NCBI GenBank assembly: GCA_965203615.1
Contig: OZ241900.1
Location: 2,356,001-2,420,000, forward strand
Direction: 5' to 3'
Source: VXNE01 sp965203615
GTDB lineage: Bacteria > Pseudomonadota > Gammaproteobacteria > Pseudomonadales > Azotimanducaceae
Length of the DNA: 64,000 nt
The position numbers and the translations under genes are program-made. Shown in pieces: positions 48,409 through 58,407 of the stretch. Under the pieces are notes generated by a model, which had not been told where the DNA came from, did not search any database, and saw only the letters and a program-made list of their open reading frames with translations. The stretch's first letter is position 1. Every line of letters begins with the position of its first letter.

Positions 48409-51150
48409 ATGCTGTCGAGACTTTTCAAACGCAAGCCGCAGACGACGGACGCGGATCCGGCACACAGGCGCGAAGCTCTGCTCGCGCTGGACGATTCGGA
48501 ACAGGCGGTCCTTGAAGAAGCGGCCAAAACCGATGCGGACGCCGGTGTGCGCACCGCGGCCATTGCGCGGCTGCAATCGGTCGACGCGCTCGGTTCACTC
48601 CTCGATGAGACGGAGGTAGCGGGCGCCGCCGCGAGCCGTCTCGCGAAACTCGGCGACGATCATGCGTTCGCCGACCACCCACATGTTCTGGTTGCCCGCT
48701 TCGTCCTGAAGCCCTCGGCAGACCTTCTGTCCCAAATCGCCGACGACGAACTGGGAACGGCCATCGCGGGCTTGCCGGATGTGCAAACCCGGGTAGCCAT
48801 GGCAAAGGAAGTCAGCGGCGAGGGCCGACTCACCGTACTGGAGCATGCGCTGCGCAGCGGCGACAAGACCGCGCATCGCGTCGTACGCGAGAAGCTCAAT
48901 GCGCTGAAGGGTCTCAAGCACGAGCGGGAGGAGCTGGTTGCCCGCGCGGAGGAACTCGTCGAGGCGGCGAATCGGCTGGCGGCGGGGGATGTTCAGTTCG
49001 ACGCGAAGCGGGATGCCTTGCAGGTCGAGTGGGACGCGCTCAGGACAAGCATGGAGGAGAACGCTGGCCAACTCGAAACCTCGGGCGAAATGGCGGAAAC
49101 ACCGGCCGACCTGGAGGCCCGATTCAAACTACCAGATGCGTCGGGATCGATGTCAGGCAGCGATTCGTTCAATGGTCTGCTAAGCGAGGCGCAGGGATTG
49201 CAGGAGGCCGTCGCGCGGGTAGCCGTCAGCGTGGAGGCGGCGGCCGAACTCGAAGTGCGGTGGCAGAACATTACAAACCGCTGGGGGTCCCTGGCTGAGA
49301 AGTCGGTGCCGTCGACCGAAGCGGTGTCGGCTTTTGCGCGCGACCGCGAGGTTCTTGGCGATCTTCTCGCCGCCCTGGATCGAGCCGTTTCGTGCAGGAC
49401 GGACATAGAAGAGGTCGCCAATGCGCATGCGGGGCTTGAAATGCCTCGGGATGACGACTACGAGGCGCGATGGCGATTGCAGTCCCATGCGCGCCGGCAC
49501 GCGCGGGCGGCGGAATCGCTTCGCAGGAAAGTCGCCTGGCCGGAAACATCCTCTCCCCCGGATAGGGTCGCGCTGCTGGCAGTGGCGCAGGAGGCGTTCA
49601 ACGCAGTGGACCAGGAGTGCCGCGACGCATACGCCACGGTACAGGAGGAGATCACCAAATCGATCGGCGCACTCGAGGAGGCGGCCGAAGCGGGCGAGGT
49701 GAACGAAGCGTTGCGCCTGCAAGGCGAGGCGAACCGTTGGATTCGACGCCTTCCGAAATCGGCCCAGCAAAGGCCGATCGCGAAGCTCGCCTCGAGTTCG
49801 CGCAAATTGCGTGAACTTGCCGATTGGCAAGCGTTCGCATTGCGCGAGAAGCGCGAAGCCCTGTGCCAGGAAATGGAGTCGCTCGCTGACCATCCATTGA
49901 ATCCGAACACCCAGCTCGAACGGATCAAGACGCTGCGAGGTCGCGTCAAGGCGCTTGGCCGCATCCAGTCGGCCAGGGACCGCGCGTTGATGGAGCGATT
50001 CGATGCGGCCGCGGATCGAGCCTTCGCGCCCTGTAAGCAACACTTCGAGCAACTCGCGGAGGAACGCAAATTCAATCTTGAGCAGCGTCGCACGATCTGC
50101 GCGCAGCTTGAGGCGTTCGTCGAGGAAAACGACTGGGAGCACGCGGACTTCAAGGGTGTGGAGCTGATCCTGCGGCGGGCGCGGGAGGAGTGGCGCAGCT
50201 ACCGCCCGGTGGACAGGTCGCCGGGACGGCGGGTGGACTCCAGGTTCAAGGCCGTCGCGGACAAGATCACGGGCCATCTGCGCGAGGAGTGGGAGCGCAA
50301 CGAGGCGAAGAAGAAAGCCATCGTTGAAGAAGCTCGGGCCGCGGTTGAAGCCGATGGTCCGATACGCGAGCAGACCGACACAATGAAACGGCTGCAGGCC
50401 GACTGGAAACGCGTCGGCCCGACGCGCCGTCGAATCGACCAGGCGATGTGGAAGGAGTTTCGCGGCATCTGCGACCAGGCATTTGCCAGCCGCGATGCGG
50501 GCCGCGAAGAGCGCCGCTCGCGTTTGGCGCAGGCCGTAGACCGGGCAACCACCCTGATCGAAGACCTTGCAGAGACCATCGCGGCGGCCGAGTCGATGGA
50601 TGATGCCCGCCGTCTGCTGAACGCCTGCCGGGGCAAGATCGAAGCCCTCGAGGGATTGCCAAGGGAGGTCGAGCGGCGGGCGCAACGCACGTTGTCCGAC
50701 CACGAGCGCGAGATCGGATTTCGCGCGGCTCGGCAACGCCTGCGGGCCGAGCTCGCGCGAGTGGAACGCGTCGACTTGCTGGATGCGAGACTTGCGGAAA
50801 TCGAACGGAACGGCGGATCGAAAGACGAATGGCTCAAGGAAGCCGGCGAATTGGCGGAGCTGTTCAGGCCGCGCCTCGACACCGAGGTCCAGCCGGATGT
50901 CCCGTTCCTGCGCCGCCTGGCCATTGAAGCGGAGATCGGCGCGGGAATCTCCTCCCCGCCCGAGGATCAAGGCTTCCGAATGGAGGTCCAGGTGGGCCGA
51001 CTGCAGACCGGCATGACCGCACGGGACCACGACCCGGCGGATGTCGACTCGCTACTCGAGCGCTGGTGTGCCGCGGCCGTGCAGCAGATGGACGCCGAAG
51101 CGTTTAGGTCACGTTTTTTTGAAGCGATTCGGCAGATCGTCGAGCATTAG
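48409..51150 (+). CDS. DUF349 domain-containing protein
   Basis: The 913-residue, highly charged, mostly helical protein contains several DUF349 units of about 70 residues, recognised by W-containing blocks such as LQADWKRVGPTRRRIDQAMWKEFRGICDQ and AREEWRSYRPVDRSPGRRVDSRFKAVADKI. It starts MLSRLFKRKPQ and has long coiled-coil helices. DUF349 proteins are common in gammaproteobacteria and poorly characterised. An N-terminal repeat region may resemble HEAT-like units. No signal peptide is seen. Confidence 0.88.
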   Translation: MLSRLFKRKPQTTDADPAHRREALLALDDSEQAVLEEAAKTDADAGVRTAAIARLQSVDALGSLLDETEVAGAAASRLAKLGDDHAFADHPHVLVARFVLKPSADLLSQIADDELGTAIAGLPDVQTRVAMAKEVSGEGRLTVLEHALRSGDKTAHRVVREKLNALKGLKHEREELVARAEELVEAANRLAAGDVQFDAKRDALQVEWDALRTSMEENAGQLETSGEMAETPADLEARFKLPDASGSMSGSDSFNGLLSEAQGLQEAVARVAVSVEAAAELEVRWQNITNRWGSLAEKSVPSTEAVSAFARDREVLGDLLAALDRAVSCRTDIEEVANAHAGLEMPRDDDYEARWRLQSHARRHARAAESLRRKVAWPETSSPPDRVALLAVAQEAFNAVDQECRDAYATVQEEITKSIGALEEAAEAGEVNEALRLQGEANRWIRRLPKSAQQRPIAKLASSSRKLRELADWQAFALREKREALCQEMESLADHPLNPNTQLERIKTLRGRVKALGRIQSARDRALMERFDAAADRAFAPCKQHFEQLAEERKFNLEQRRTICAQLEAFVEENDWEHADFKGVELILRRAREEWRSYRPVDRSPGRRVDSRFKAVADKITGHLREEWERNEAKKKAIVEEARAAVEADGPIREQTDTMKRLQADWKRVGPTRRRIDQAMWKEFRGICDQAFASRDAGREERRSRLAQAVDRATTLIEDLAETIAAAESMDDARRLLNACRGKIEALEGLPREVERRAQRTLSDHEREIGFRAARQRLRAELARVERVDLLDARLAEIERNGGSKDEWLKEAGELAELFRPRLDTEVQPDVPFLRRLAIEAEIGAGISSPPEDQGFRMEVQVGRLQTGMTARDHDPADVDSLLERWCAAAVQQMDAEAFRSRFFEAIRQIVEH

Positions 51151-51224
51151 CGCAGTAAATAACGCGTGAATCGACCTTGGGTCAGTTCTCCCCGCGCACG
51201 AGTTTGACGTACTCGGCCAACGGC

Positions 51225-53051
51225 CTACAACGGCGATCCGCTGCTCGCTTCGTCGTACGCAGCGATGACGTTCCAGGGGTCGGTCGAAGACAGTGCATCG
51301 GTTTCGGGGGTACTCGCGTCCCGCACGGCTTGTTCGACCTCAGCCTTGAACTCGGCGTTGAAGGCGCCCGGGTATTTCCTGAGGATCGTGCCGTCGGGAC
51401 CGATCAGCACGTAGGTCGGGTAGCCGGTGACGCGCCACCTGCGAACGAGCTCGCTCGTGTCGCCGACATGCCAGACGACCCATGCCAGCGGTTCGTCCGC
51501 CAGGTAGTCCAACACCGTGTCGAGTTCCGCGTCCACGCTCACGCCGATGATCTGGAAGTGCTCCTCCGGCAGTTCCTCGGTCATCTCGCGCAGCTTGGGG
51601 AAGGCCTCTTTGCATGGTCCGCACCAGGTCGCCCAGAAGTCGACCAGGACGACGCGTCCCGCGTAGGCTGCCAGCGTGTCTTCGGTACCGTCCACGCGTC
51701 GCCCCGTGACATCCGAGACGACGCTGCCGACCATGGTCGAGTCGAGGCTGTAGAACAATTCAGCTTCGGCGTCCGCGTAGGTCATCGGGACCTCTGTCCC
51801 GTCGTCCGACTGCTGCGTCAGGACGAACGTTTCGTCCTCGATGCCCGCGCTCAGCCCGGTCGCCAATTCCTCGGCCTGCTCTTGCTGGGCAATGCGCTCG
51901 TCGACGGAGAGATTCGGGTTGTTTGCCGACTGGATCAGGTAGCTCGCGGCGAAGTACCGCGCGGTCGCCCGCGCCAACGGGTCTTCAAGGGTTTGCGACA
52001 GGGCCGTCATGAATGACCTGGAGGGCTGGTGAATGGACGACAGGCCGTTGACCTGCTTGAGCCGGAGCGGCCATTGATCGTAGTCCGGAAAGTGGGCGGC
52101 AATCGCCTGCGCGCCCCGAAGCGCCCTGTCGGCGCCGCCGCGCGTCGGGTGGTCGAGCAGGAACTCGGCGGCTTCGCGGGTCTTGTCGTGGGCCCCGCCG
52201 ATGTCGACGATGGCGAGGGCAGCGACCGCGGCGCGGTAGGGGCTTGGGGATTTGCCGAGTTCCTTCAGGCGACTCGCCTTGTCTTCCTCGGCAATGTCGG
52301 CCTCGCTAATCGCCGCCTCCTTTTCCTGCCATGCGTTCAATTCGTCGAGATAGTTTCGAACGACGCCCCAGTCGGGGCCGAGCAGATTCAACAGGGTGGC
52401 TTCACCGAATTCCCTGCCGGGAGGCAACCACCACGACGAGAGGATCATCGCAAGGCTTCCCGGGTTGATGGCGTAGGTTTGCTGCACGAGAAAATCGGCT
52501 GCTTCCAGCGAGCGCTCGTGGTTCGATTCGATGACGGCTCGCGCGGCGGCGACGGCCCGCCAGGTCGGCTGCTTGACGATGTCGGGTCCGTATTCTTCCA
52601 GGAACCTGGCCTGAGATGCGATGTAATCCTCAACGAGTGCCCAGTCCGGCCCGACGTGTGACGCGATTGCGTCCAGGATCGACTGCTGCTCCTCTTCCGC
52701 CGGGCGTGCCCGCGTCATGAGGAAGCTGGCGGCATCTTCGAGCCGTTCGCCGTTCGACTCGATGATGGTCATTGCGGCGGTGACGGCGGGACCGGAGTCG
52801 GGCAATACGAGATCCTGTCGCATGCGCTCCAGTTCGTCCGCCGAGACATCCGCATTGCGTATCTCCGATTGCTTCGTCCAATATGCGGCCATCGCTTCGT
52901 TGTAGGCATCTATTGCCTTCCATTCGGACGAGGGCGGCGCGTCGTCCTGGACAGCCCCAATGGGGGTTAGCGTCAGCAGAACTGCGACCGCAAGGAAGTG
53001 CAGGAGCCGCTGCCGGAAGCATCCGGTCGTCGTTGCATCGTTCGATTTCAT
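51225..53051 (-). CDS. Exported thioredoxin-like (TlpA/ResA-type) protein with large helical N-terminal region
   Basis: The 608-residue protein has a signal peptide (LLHFLAVAVLLTLTPIGAVQ). Residues about 30-420 are an alpha-rich, TPR-like repeat region. A TlpA fold follows: VVLVDFWATWCGPCKEAFPKL with WCGPC near residue 477, then VWHVGDTSELVRRWRVTGYPTYVLIGPDG with the cis-Pro GYPT. TlpA/ResA proteins reduce disulfides in the periplasm. Most family members are under 200 residues, so the N-terminal extension is unusual. ATG at 53051 is preceded by GGAG at good distance. Confidence 0.86.
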   Translation of the reverse strand: MKSNDATTTGCFRQRLLHFLAVAVLLTLTPIGAVQDDAPPSSEWKAIDAYNEAMAAYWTKQSEIRNADVSADELERMRQDLVLPDSGPAVTAAMTIIESNGERLEDAASFLMTRARPAEEEQQSILDAIASHVGPDWALVEDYIASQARFLEEYGPDIVKQPTWRAVAAARAVIESNHERSLEAADFLVQQTYAINPGSLAMILSSWWLPPGREFGEATLLNLLGPDWGVVRNYLDELNAWQEKEAAISEADIAEEDKASRLKELGKSPSPYRAAVAALAIVDIGGAHDKTREAAEFLLDHPTRGGADRALRGAQAIAAHFPDYDQWPLRLKQVNGLSSIHQPSRSFMTALSQTLEDPLARATARYFAASYLIQSANNPNLSVDERIAQQEQAEELATGLSAGIEDETFVLTQQSDDGTEVPMTYADAEAELFYSLDSTMVGSVVSDVTGRRVDGTEDTLAAYAGRVVLVDFWATWCGPCKEAFPKLREMTEELPEEHFQIIGVSVDAELDTVLDYLADEPLAWVVWHVGDTSELVRRWRVTGYPTYVLIGPDGTILRKYPGAFNAEFKAEVEQAVRDASTPETDALSSTDPWNVIAAYDEASSGSPL

Positions 53052-53184
53052 ACCCTGTCTCCGAATCTGTTGGTCGCAAGCCCTGCGACTCTCACTGACT
53101 CCAATCATCCGCCCCGGAGGAAACGCGTTCAAGGGCAATTGCGGTGCCTGTGACCGGTCGCGCGCACTGGCCTAGGCGGAGAGC

Positions 53185-54672
53185 CTATGCCGGCAGCTTG
53201 AGGATCACGCGGGCGCCGCCCAGGTCGCTGTCGGCGAGTTCCACCGTGCCACCGTAGGCGCTCGCCAGCTCCACGGCGGAGGCGAGACCGATGCCGTGGC
53301 CGGCATGGGCGGTATCGGCGCGCGCGCCCCGTTCGAATACGTAGCGCTTCGCCGCTTCCGGGATGCCGTCGCCGTCGTCCTCCACGATGACGCAAATGGC
53401 GTCGCGCACTCCCGTGCCGAGCCCGTCCTGCTCGGCTGCGTTTGAACCAGACGGGCTCCCGGACGGGCTGTCGGCGTGGGCCGCAGGACACTGGTCGGGC
53501 CTTGCCGTGATGCGCACTTTCGAGTGCGTGTACTTGTAGGCGTTTTCCAGCAGGTTGCCCAGGACATCCATCACGTCGCGTTCGTCCGCGCGCACCCGCA
53601 CTTGTGCCGGACGTATCTCGACGTCGACACGCTTCTCGACGTATGCCTTGTCGAGCGCGCGACACAGACGTTCAACCACGGGCATGACCGCCAGGGGTTC
53701 GTGCGGGAGCACGGCGGGCATTGCCGCAGCGCGCGAGAGTTGACGACCGATCGTCTCCTCCATGCGATCAAGCTGATCGTCGAACAGCGACTTGTCGGGT
53801 CTGTCCGGTGTTGTCACGGCATTCTTCAGGACGGCCAAGGGTGTTTTCAGACTATGCGCGAGGTCGCCCATCGCGCGGCGATAGCGTTCCCGGCTCTCCA
53901 GTTCGTGCGCCACGAAACGGTTCAAGGTGCGCGCGAGCTGGGCGAGTTCCGCCGGGTAGTCCTCGCCGATGTCGCCGCCTTGACCGGCGTGCAGCCCGCG
54001 GACTCGCTCCGCCATCCGTCGCAGGGGGCGTAGTCCCCACCGCAGGGTGCCGAGTTGCAGAACGATCAGGAGCAGCGTGGCGGCGATCACGCCGACCACG
54101 AGACTTCTGCGAAACTCGCGAATCTCGGCATTGAACGGGGACTGGTCGTTCAGTACCCAGAAAGTAAGCTCCGAGTCGTCAAGCTCTTCGAGGATCACCG
54201 TGTAGCCAAGGAGGAATCGGGGCTCGATACCGGCGGTCTCGATCTTGTGGAAGCGCGAGTCTCCAGGGGGTGGCCGCGGTTTGGGCGCCGCGGCCACCGA
54301 CGTGATGGCCATGGATGGCGAGCGCCACGCCAACGAACCGTCCGCTGTCTCGATATACGCGTAGAGACCCGAATTCGGTCGGGAAAGTCGCGGTTCGCCA
54401 AGTTCGTCGGGGAGCAGTATGGACGGGCCCGCCACGGGTACCCGCTGCCCGGGCCCGGCCTCGCTTGCGTAGGTTCCAAGGAAAGCCGCGACGTCCGCAT
54501 CTTTCCTGGTCGCATTGACTAGGCCATACGCCACGATGAGCATTTGCTCTTCGGCGCCCGCGCGTACGCTGGCCGTGAACAATCGCTCCCATATCCAGCC
54601 GGCGGCCAGGAGAAACACGCAGAGGGCGATGGCGGTCGTCGCCATCAGGCGACGCTGCAGGCTAACGCTCAT
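53185..54672 (-). CDS. Sensor histidine kinase, PhoQ-like
   Basis: The 495-residue protein has a membrane helix at residues 10-30, a periplasmic sensor of about 140 residues, a second helix near LVVGVIAATLLLIVLQLG, a HAMP region, the H-box DLAHSLKTPLAVLKNA and ATPase boxes ENAYKYTHSK, VEDDGDGIPEAAK and HAGHGIGLASAVELA. It lies 9 nt after a PhoP-like regulator gene and would phosphorylate it. The signal is not deduced. PhoQ-like ligand (Mg2+, peptides) is analogy only. Confidence 0.92.
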   Translation of the reverse strand: MSVSLQRRLMATTAIALCVFLLAAGWIWERLFTASVRAGAEEQMLIVAYGLVNATRKDADVAAFLGTYASEAGPGQRVPVAGPSILLPDELGEPRLSRPNSGLYAYIETADGSLAWRSPSMAITSVAAAPKPRPPPGDSRFHKIETAGIEPRFLLGYTVILEELDDSELTFWVLNDQSPFNAEIREFRRSLVVGVIAATLLLIVLQLGTLRWGLRPLRRMAERVRGLHAGQGGDIGEDYPAELAQLARTLNRFVAHELESRERYRRAMGDLAHSLKTPLAVLKNAVTTPDRPDKSLFDDQLDRMEETIGRQLSRAAAMPAVLPHEPLAVMPVVERLCRALDKAYVEKRVDVEIRPAQVRVRADERDVMDVLGNLLENAYKYTHSKVRITARPDQCPAAHADSPSGSPSGSNAAEQDGLGTGVRDAICVIVEDDGDGIPEAAKRYVFERGARADTAHAGHGIGLASAVELASAYGGTVELADSDLGGARVILKLPA

Positions 54673-54681
54673 GCGGTGTCA

Positions 54682-55350
54682 CTAGAGGGAAAAGCGGTAG
54701 CCCGCGCCTCGAACGGTGCGGATGGGCACGAGCGTCCCGTCGGGATCGAGCTTTCGGCGCAGGCGGCCTATGAACACTTCGATGACGTTGCTGTCCCTGT
54801 CGAAGTCCTGCTCGTAGAGGTGTTCCGTCAGTTCCGCCTTCGAAATGACCCGGGCCGGGTTCATGACGAGATACTCCAGTACCCGGTACTCGAATGCCGT
54901 CAGATCCAGCGCCTCGCCGTGCAGGTGGGCTTCCTTGGCGCCGAGGTCGAGACTCAACGGCCCTTTCTCGATCACCGGGGAGGCGTATCCCGCGGCGCGC
55001 CGCATCAGGGCATCGAGACGCGCCTTCAGCTCTTCGAGGTGAAACGGCTTGGTCAGGTAGTCGTCGGCGCCGGCTTCCAGCCCGGTCACCTTGTCCTGCC
55101 AGTCGCGGCGGGCGGTCAGAATGAGGATGGGAAAGGCGCGGTTCTGTTTGCGTAGCTCCGCGATCAGGTCGATGCCGTTCATCTTGGGCAGGCCGAGATC
55201 GATAACCGCGACGTCGTAGTCGAACTCGAGGCCGAAATAGAGTCCCTTCTCGCCGTCGGGCGCGAGATCGACGATGAAGCCCGCATCGCGCAAGTACTTG
55301 TCGACCTGCGCTCGCAGGAGCATTTCGTCCTCGACCAACAGAACGCGCAT
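54682..55350 (-). CDS. DNA-binding response regulator, PhoP/OmpR family
   Basis: The 222 residues comprise a receiver domain (LLVEDE, VAVIDLGLPKMNG with the phospho-Asp, LTARRDWQDKVTG and YLTKPF) and a winged helix (LDLTAFEYRVLEYLVMNP, RVISKAELTEHLYEQDFDRDSNVIEVFIGRLRRKL, GAGYRFSL). It is a close PhoP-type match. The start ATG at 55350 begins MRVLLVEDE; an upstream ATG adds 19 residues without homology. The kinase gene follows. Confidence 0.94.
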   Translation of the reverse strand: MRVLLVEDEMLLRAQVDKYLRDAGFIVDLAPDGEKGLYFGLEFDYDVAVIDLGLPKMNGIDLIAELRKQNRAFPILILTARRDWQDKVTGLEAGADDYLTKPFHLEELKARLDALMRRAAGYASPVIEKGPLSLDLGAKEAHLHGEALDLTAFEYRVLEYLVMNPARVISKAELTEHLYEQDFDRDSNVIEVFIGRLRRKLDPDGTLVPIRTVRGAGYRFSL

Positions 55351-55538
55351 CTCTTTCTCTGCGTACGGCGTCAGGCGCCGCCAGGGGCATCGGGCCAAAT
55401 TTGGCACAGATGGCCTGGAATTGGCACGTGAATTTTGGGGAACTTGCTGTCCGGTCTCGCCGTGAGCGTGGCCCGGACGGACGGGAGGTGCCCAACCGGG
55501 TTGCTGTCAGGGGACGGCAACCCGGCGGGCGTGAAACA

Positions 55539-56057
55539 TCACTCGATCGGCGTCACGCGAATGCGTATCTCGTCGCCGGGATGCCTTTTCATGCGCGCGG
55601 TATAGGTTTGGCCGGCGTACCGGTAGCGCACGTCGTAGCCGAGCAGCCGATCTTCGTCGCGGTACTCGGTAAACGTCTGGCAGACGTTTCGCGTTCCGTA
55701 GCGGACACGCGAGTCACCGCGCGAATTTCTCGCGATGTCGTTCGCGATGCTCGCTCCCAGTACGGCGCCTACTGCCGTGCCGACCTGCTTGTTCCTTTTC
55801 TTGTGCCCGACGGCGTTGCCGAGGGCGCCGCCAATGACGGCACCGACAATCTGGGCAGTCCCGGGCGCGCGGTATTCGGGGAGCCGAACGGTTTGCGGCC
55901 CGCATTCTTCGACCGGCATGGCGTAGCGCACCTTCTCGTACACCGGGGTGACGTCGATCACGCGCGCGGTGTCATAGTGACTCGCCGCCTGTACGCCCGC
56001 GGCAAGAATCGTTGCGGTTGCCAGCGCTGCTGGCTGGATCAAACGTTGAATTCGCAT
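55539..56057 (-). CDS. Exported glycine zipper 2TM domain protein (UmoD/SlyB-like)
   Basis: The 172-residue protein has a signal peptide (AALATATILAAGVQA) and a glycine zipper pair: IVGAVIGGALGNAVGHKKRNKQ and VGTAVGAVLGASIAND, as in SlyB and Rickettsia 17-kDa-type proteins. A beta-rich C-terminal region follows (YDVRYRYAGQTYTARMKRHPGDEIRIRV). It lies upstream of phoP on the same strand, and PhoP-regulated SlyB is a known parallel. It is likely periplasmic or outer membrane-associated. Confidence 0.88.
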   Translation of the reverse strand: MRIQRLIQPAALATATILAAGVQAASHYDTARVIDVTPVYEKVRYAMPVEECGPQTVRLPEYRAPGTAQIVGAVIGGALGNAVGHKKRNKQVGTAVGAVLGASIANDIARNSRGDSRVRYGTRNVCQTFTEYRDEDRLLGYDVRYRYAGQTYTARMKRHPGDEIRIRVTPIE

Positions 56058-56201
56058 GTCAATCCCTCGGCTTTGAATTCGATGGGGAAAGACTAGACCG
56101 CGCCTGCTGAATCCTCCCTGAACGGGCCGTCAGTGCGAAAACGACACCATCGGCGATTGGCATGGTGACCGAAACGGGCTGCTGCCCGGTCCGGTCGTGC
56201 A

Positions 56202-57505
56202 TCACTGCGCGGCAGACGGACCAGGGGACGTGGACTCGATCAACTCCTCCACCGAGGACACCAGCATTCCATCCTGCGGAACGGTGCCCGCGGGCCCGGG
56301 GCTGTACACGGTCAGCCGGTTACCGCGAGACGGATCGACAAGGGAGTCGTAGGCGTCCGCGATCTCGGCGACCGTTAGTTGTCTCACGGCCCTTACGAAC
56401 TGGTCCCGCTCGTCGAAAGTGAGCACACGCGCGGCGAGATTTCGCGCGAGGCGTGCCATGCGATCGCGATTGTTGCGATCGAGCGGCGGGAGGGTCTCGA
56501 TGCATCTGCTCTTGTATTCCTCCAGTTCGGCTTCGGAGAGTTCGCGCAACCACGACCGCTGCTCGTCGAGAAATGCCTGCGTACGCGTTTCGAGCTCTTC
56601 GGCGTCGGTCTCCGAGAACTGAACGAACATGACCCCGGGGAGCCGTGCGATGGGGAGCGCACGGGCATGCGCGACGTAGGTTTGGTCGTCGTCCGCTGCG
56701 AATGCCGTGAAATACCGGTCGTTCAGCATCAACCCGATCAGGGCGATGGACGCACGCTCCTCGATCGTGTCGCTCGCGCCCTGGATATAGAGCGCGTAGT
56801 CAGCGCCTGTAGCACGTCGAGGTCTGCAGGTCCCAGCACCGCGAGCGTGATCGTATCGGCAGAATAGTTGGCTTCGAAGAAGGCGCGTACTTCCGGACCG
56901 CCGATGCCGCTCAGGGTTTCCAGATTGCTGGTATGGAGCCGCGACCAGGGGTGGTTTGGGTTGAGCTGTTGTCTGAACACTGCTATTTCCGGCCAGACTT
57001 TCTGCCACCATATTTGCTGGTTTTCCTTCTCCACGGCCTGTTTTTCCCGCTCGATATGGTGGGGTTCGAATAGCGGTGCGACGAAAAACTGCGCGAAACG
57101 GTCGAGCACCTCCGGCAGGTGGTTGGCGTCGATCTGGACATGGTAGGTGGTACGGTCGGTCGCGGTGTAGGCGCCATAGGCACCGTTGTGCTTCTGCACG
57201 AAGTCTGCGAATCCGTCGATTTCCGGGTACTTGTGAGTGCCGACGAACAAGAGATGCTCTACGAGTTGGGCGAGGCCCTCCTGCCGCACGGGGTCCTGGT
57301 CCCTCCCTCGCGCTAGACTGGCCGATGCGGCAGCACGGCCGCTTCCGGGGTCGTGGATGAGCAGCGCGCGAAGGTCGTTCGGCAGCACTACGTACCGGTA
57401 CTCCCGGTCGTCAATGGGGCTCTTGACGGGTTGTGCGGGGTCATCCGTCTCGGAGGCGGTTACGGTGACAGCAACGAGGGCGGCAGCGAGCCAACGGGGT
57501 CGCAT
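56202..57505 (-). pseudogene. M16 (pitrilysin-type) peptidase remnant
   Basis: From ATG 57505 the frame reads a signal peptide, then pitrilysin-like YRYVVLPNDLRALLIHDP, EGLAQLVEHLLFVGTHKYPE and FFEANYSADTITLAVLG, ending at 56738. A second frame to 56202 gives the C-terminal domain (LIGLMLNDRYFTAFAAD, RVLTFDERDQFVRAVRQLTVAEIADAY). The ~450 residues normally between are missing, with the join near 56800-56815. The HxxEH zinc motif is QLVEH (Gln80, Glu83, His84), so even the first half lacks the metal-binding His. The gene is inactive. It is coupled by TGATG to the kinase gene. Confidence 0.8.
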
Positions 57506-58392
57506 CAGTCTGTTCCAGACACGTTGGTCGGTAGTTCCCCGTGACTCGCAAGCGTACACCCGGCCACCCGATGTCCGTCGTCGAGTTCCACAAGCACGTC
57601 GGCGCGGCCCGGCAGGTCTTCCAGCATCCAGCGTGTCAGCCGCTCGTAGTGGGCGACGAAATGCGCGACCTCGGCCTTGTCGAGGCGGAGTTCGGGCGGC
57701 CGTTCGCTTTCCTGCTGGAGGCGCCATCGCACCACGGCGTCGAGGTTCGGCACGCGGAGGAAGACAAGGCAATCCAACTCCGAGAACAGCCGGGCGTAGT
57801 CGGTCGCCAGGGCATGGTTGATATGACGCCGCCATAGACCCTGCGAATCCGATGCGGCTTCAAGGCTGTTGATTGGTTGATCGAGCCGGTCTGGTGGCTC
57901 GGGCCGCGCACCGACGCACCAGCCCTCCAGCAGAACGACGTCGGCCGGTGCCTGCACGTTGAGCGTTTCCGGCGCGCGGTTGTCCAAGCCTTTGTCGAAG
58001 ATGGGAACCGTTACGACGCCGTCGGCGTCAAGCGCATCCATGACGGACTTGCAGAGCGCAATATCGTGGGTACCCGGCGGTCCACGCGTCGCCAGCAGGG
58101 GATGTACGTTCTTCGCCAGCACTTCGCGTTCGGAACGCGTGAGGTAGAAGTCGTCGATGGAAAGAGTGACGACGCGGAGCCCGAAGTGCCGACCGGCCGA
58201 AATGATCGCGCGGGACAGCGTCGACTTCCCCGCACCCTGGCCGCCGGCGAGGCCGACGCGCCGGGGCGTGTCGGAGCGCCAGCGAAGGGCGAGGTTCGCC
58301 GCCAGTACCCGCCAGTCTTCCGGGATTGCGGGATCGAGCGCGTCAAAACAGGCGCGTGCCGCGGCATCGACAACGAACGACAAAATGGGCAA
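57505..58392 (-). CDS. D-glycerate 3-kinase (plant GLYK-type)
   Basis: The 295-residue P-loop kinase has VGLAGGQGAGKSTLSRAI (P-loop 49-58), VVTLSIDDFYLTRSEREVLAKNVHPLLATRGPPGTHD, VVLLEGWCVGARP and LVFLRVPNLDAVVRWRLQQE. The DDFYLT and GPPGTHD blocks are characteristic of plant/fungal-type glycerate kinase. It would convert D-glycerate to 3-phosphoglycerate with ATP. Its TGA overlaps the M16 pseudogene ATG. It is divergent from a DoxX gene 15 nt away. Confidence 0.86.
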   Translation of the reverse strand: MPILSFVVDAAARACFDALDPAIPEDWRVLAANLALRWRSDTPRRVGLAGGQGAGKSTLSRAIISAGRHFGLRVVTLSIDDFYLTRSEREVLAKNVHPLLATRGPPGTHDIALCKSVMDALDADGVVTVPIFDKGLDNRAPETLNVQAPADVVLLEGWCVGARPEPPDRLDQPINSLEAASDSQGLWRRHINHALATDYARLFSELDCLVFLRVPNLDAVVRWRLQQESERPPELRLDKAEVAHFVAHYERLTRWMLEDLPGRADVLVELDDGHRVAGCTLASHGELPTNVSGTD

Positions 58393-58407
58393 CCTGTGGT
58401 GACTCGG

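Noticed and set aside
49180..51030. 616-residue open frame antisense to the DUF349 gene
   Set aside because: It lacks any motif and mirrors the codon pattern of the real gene.
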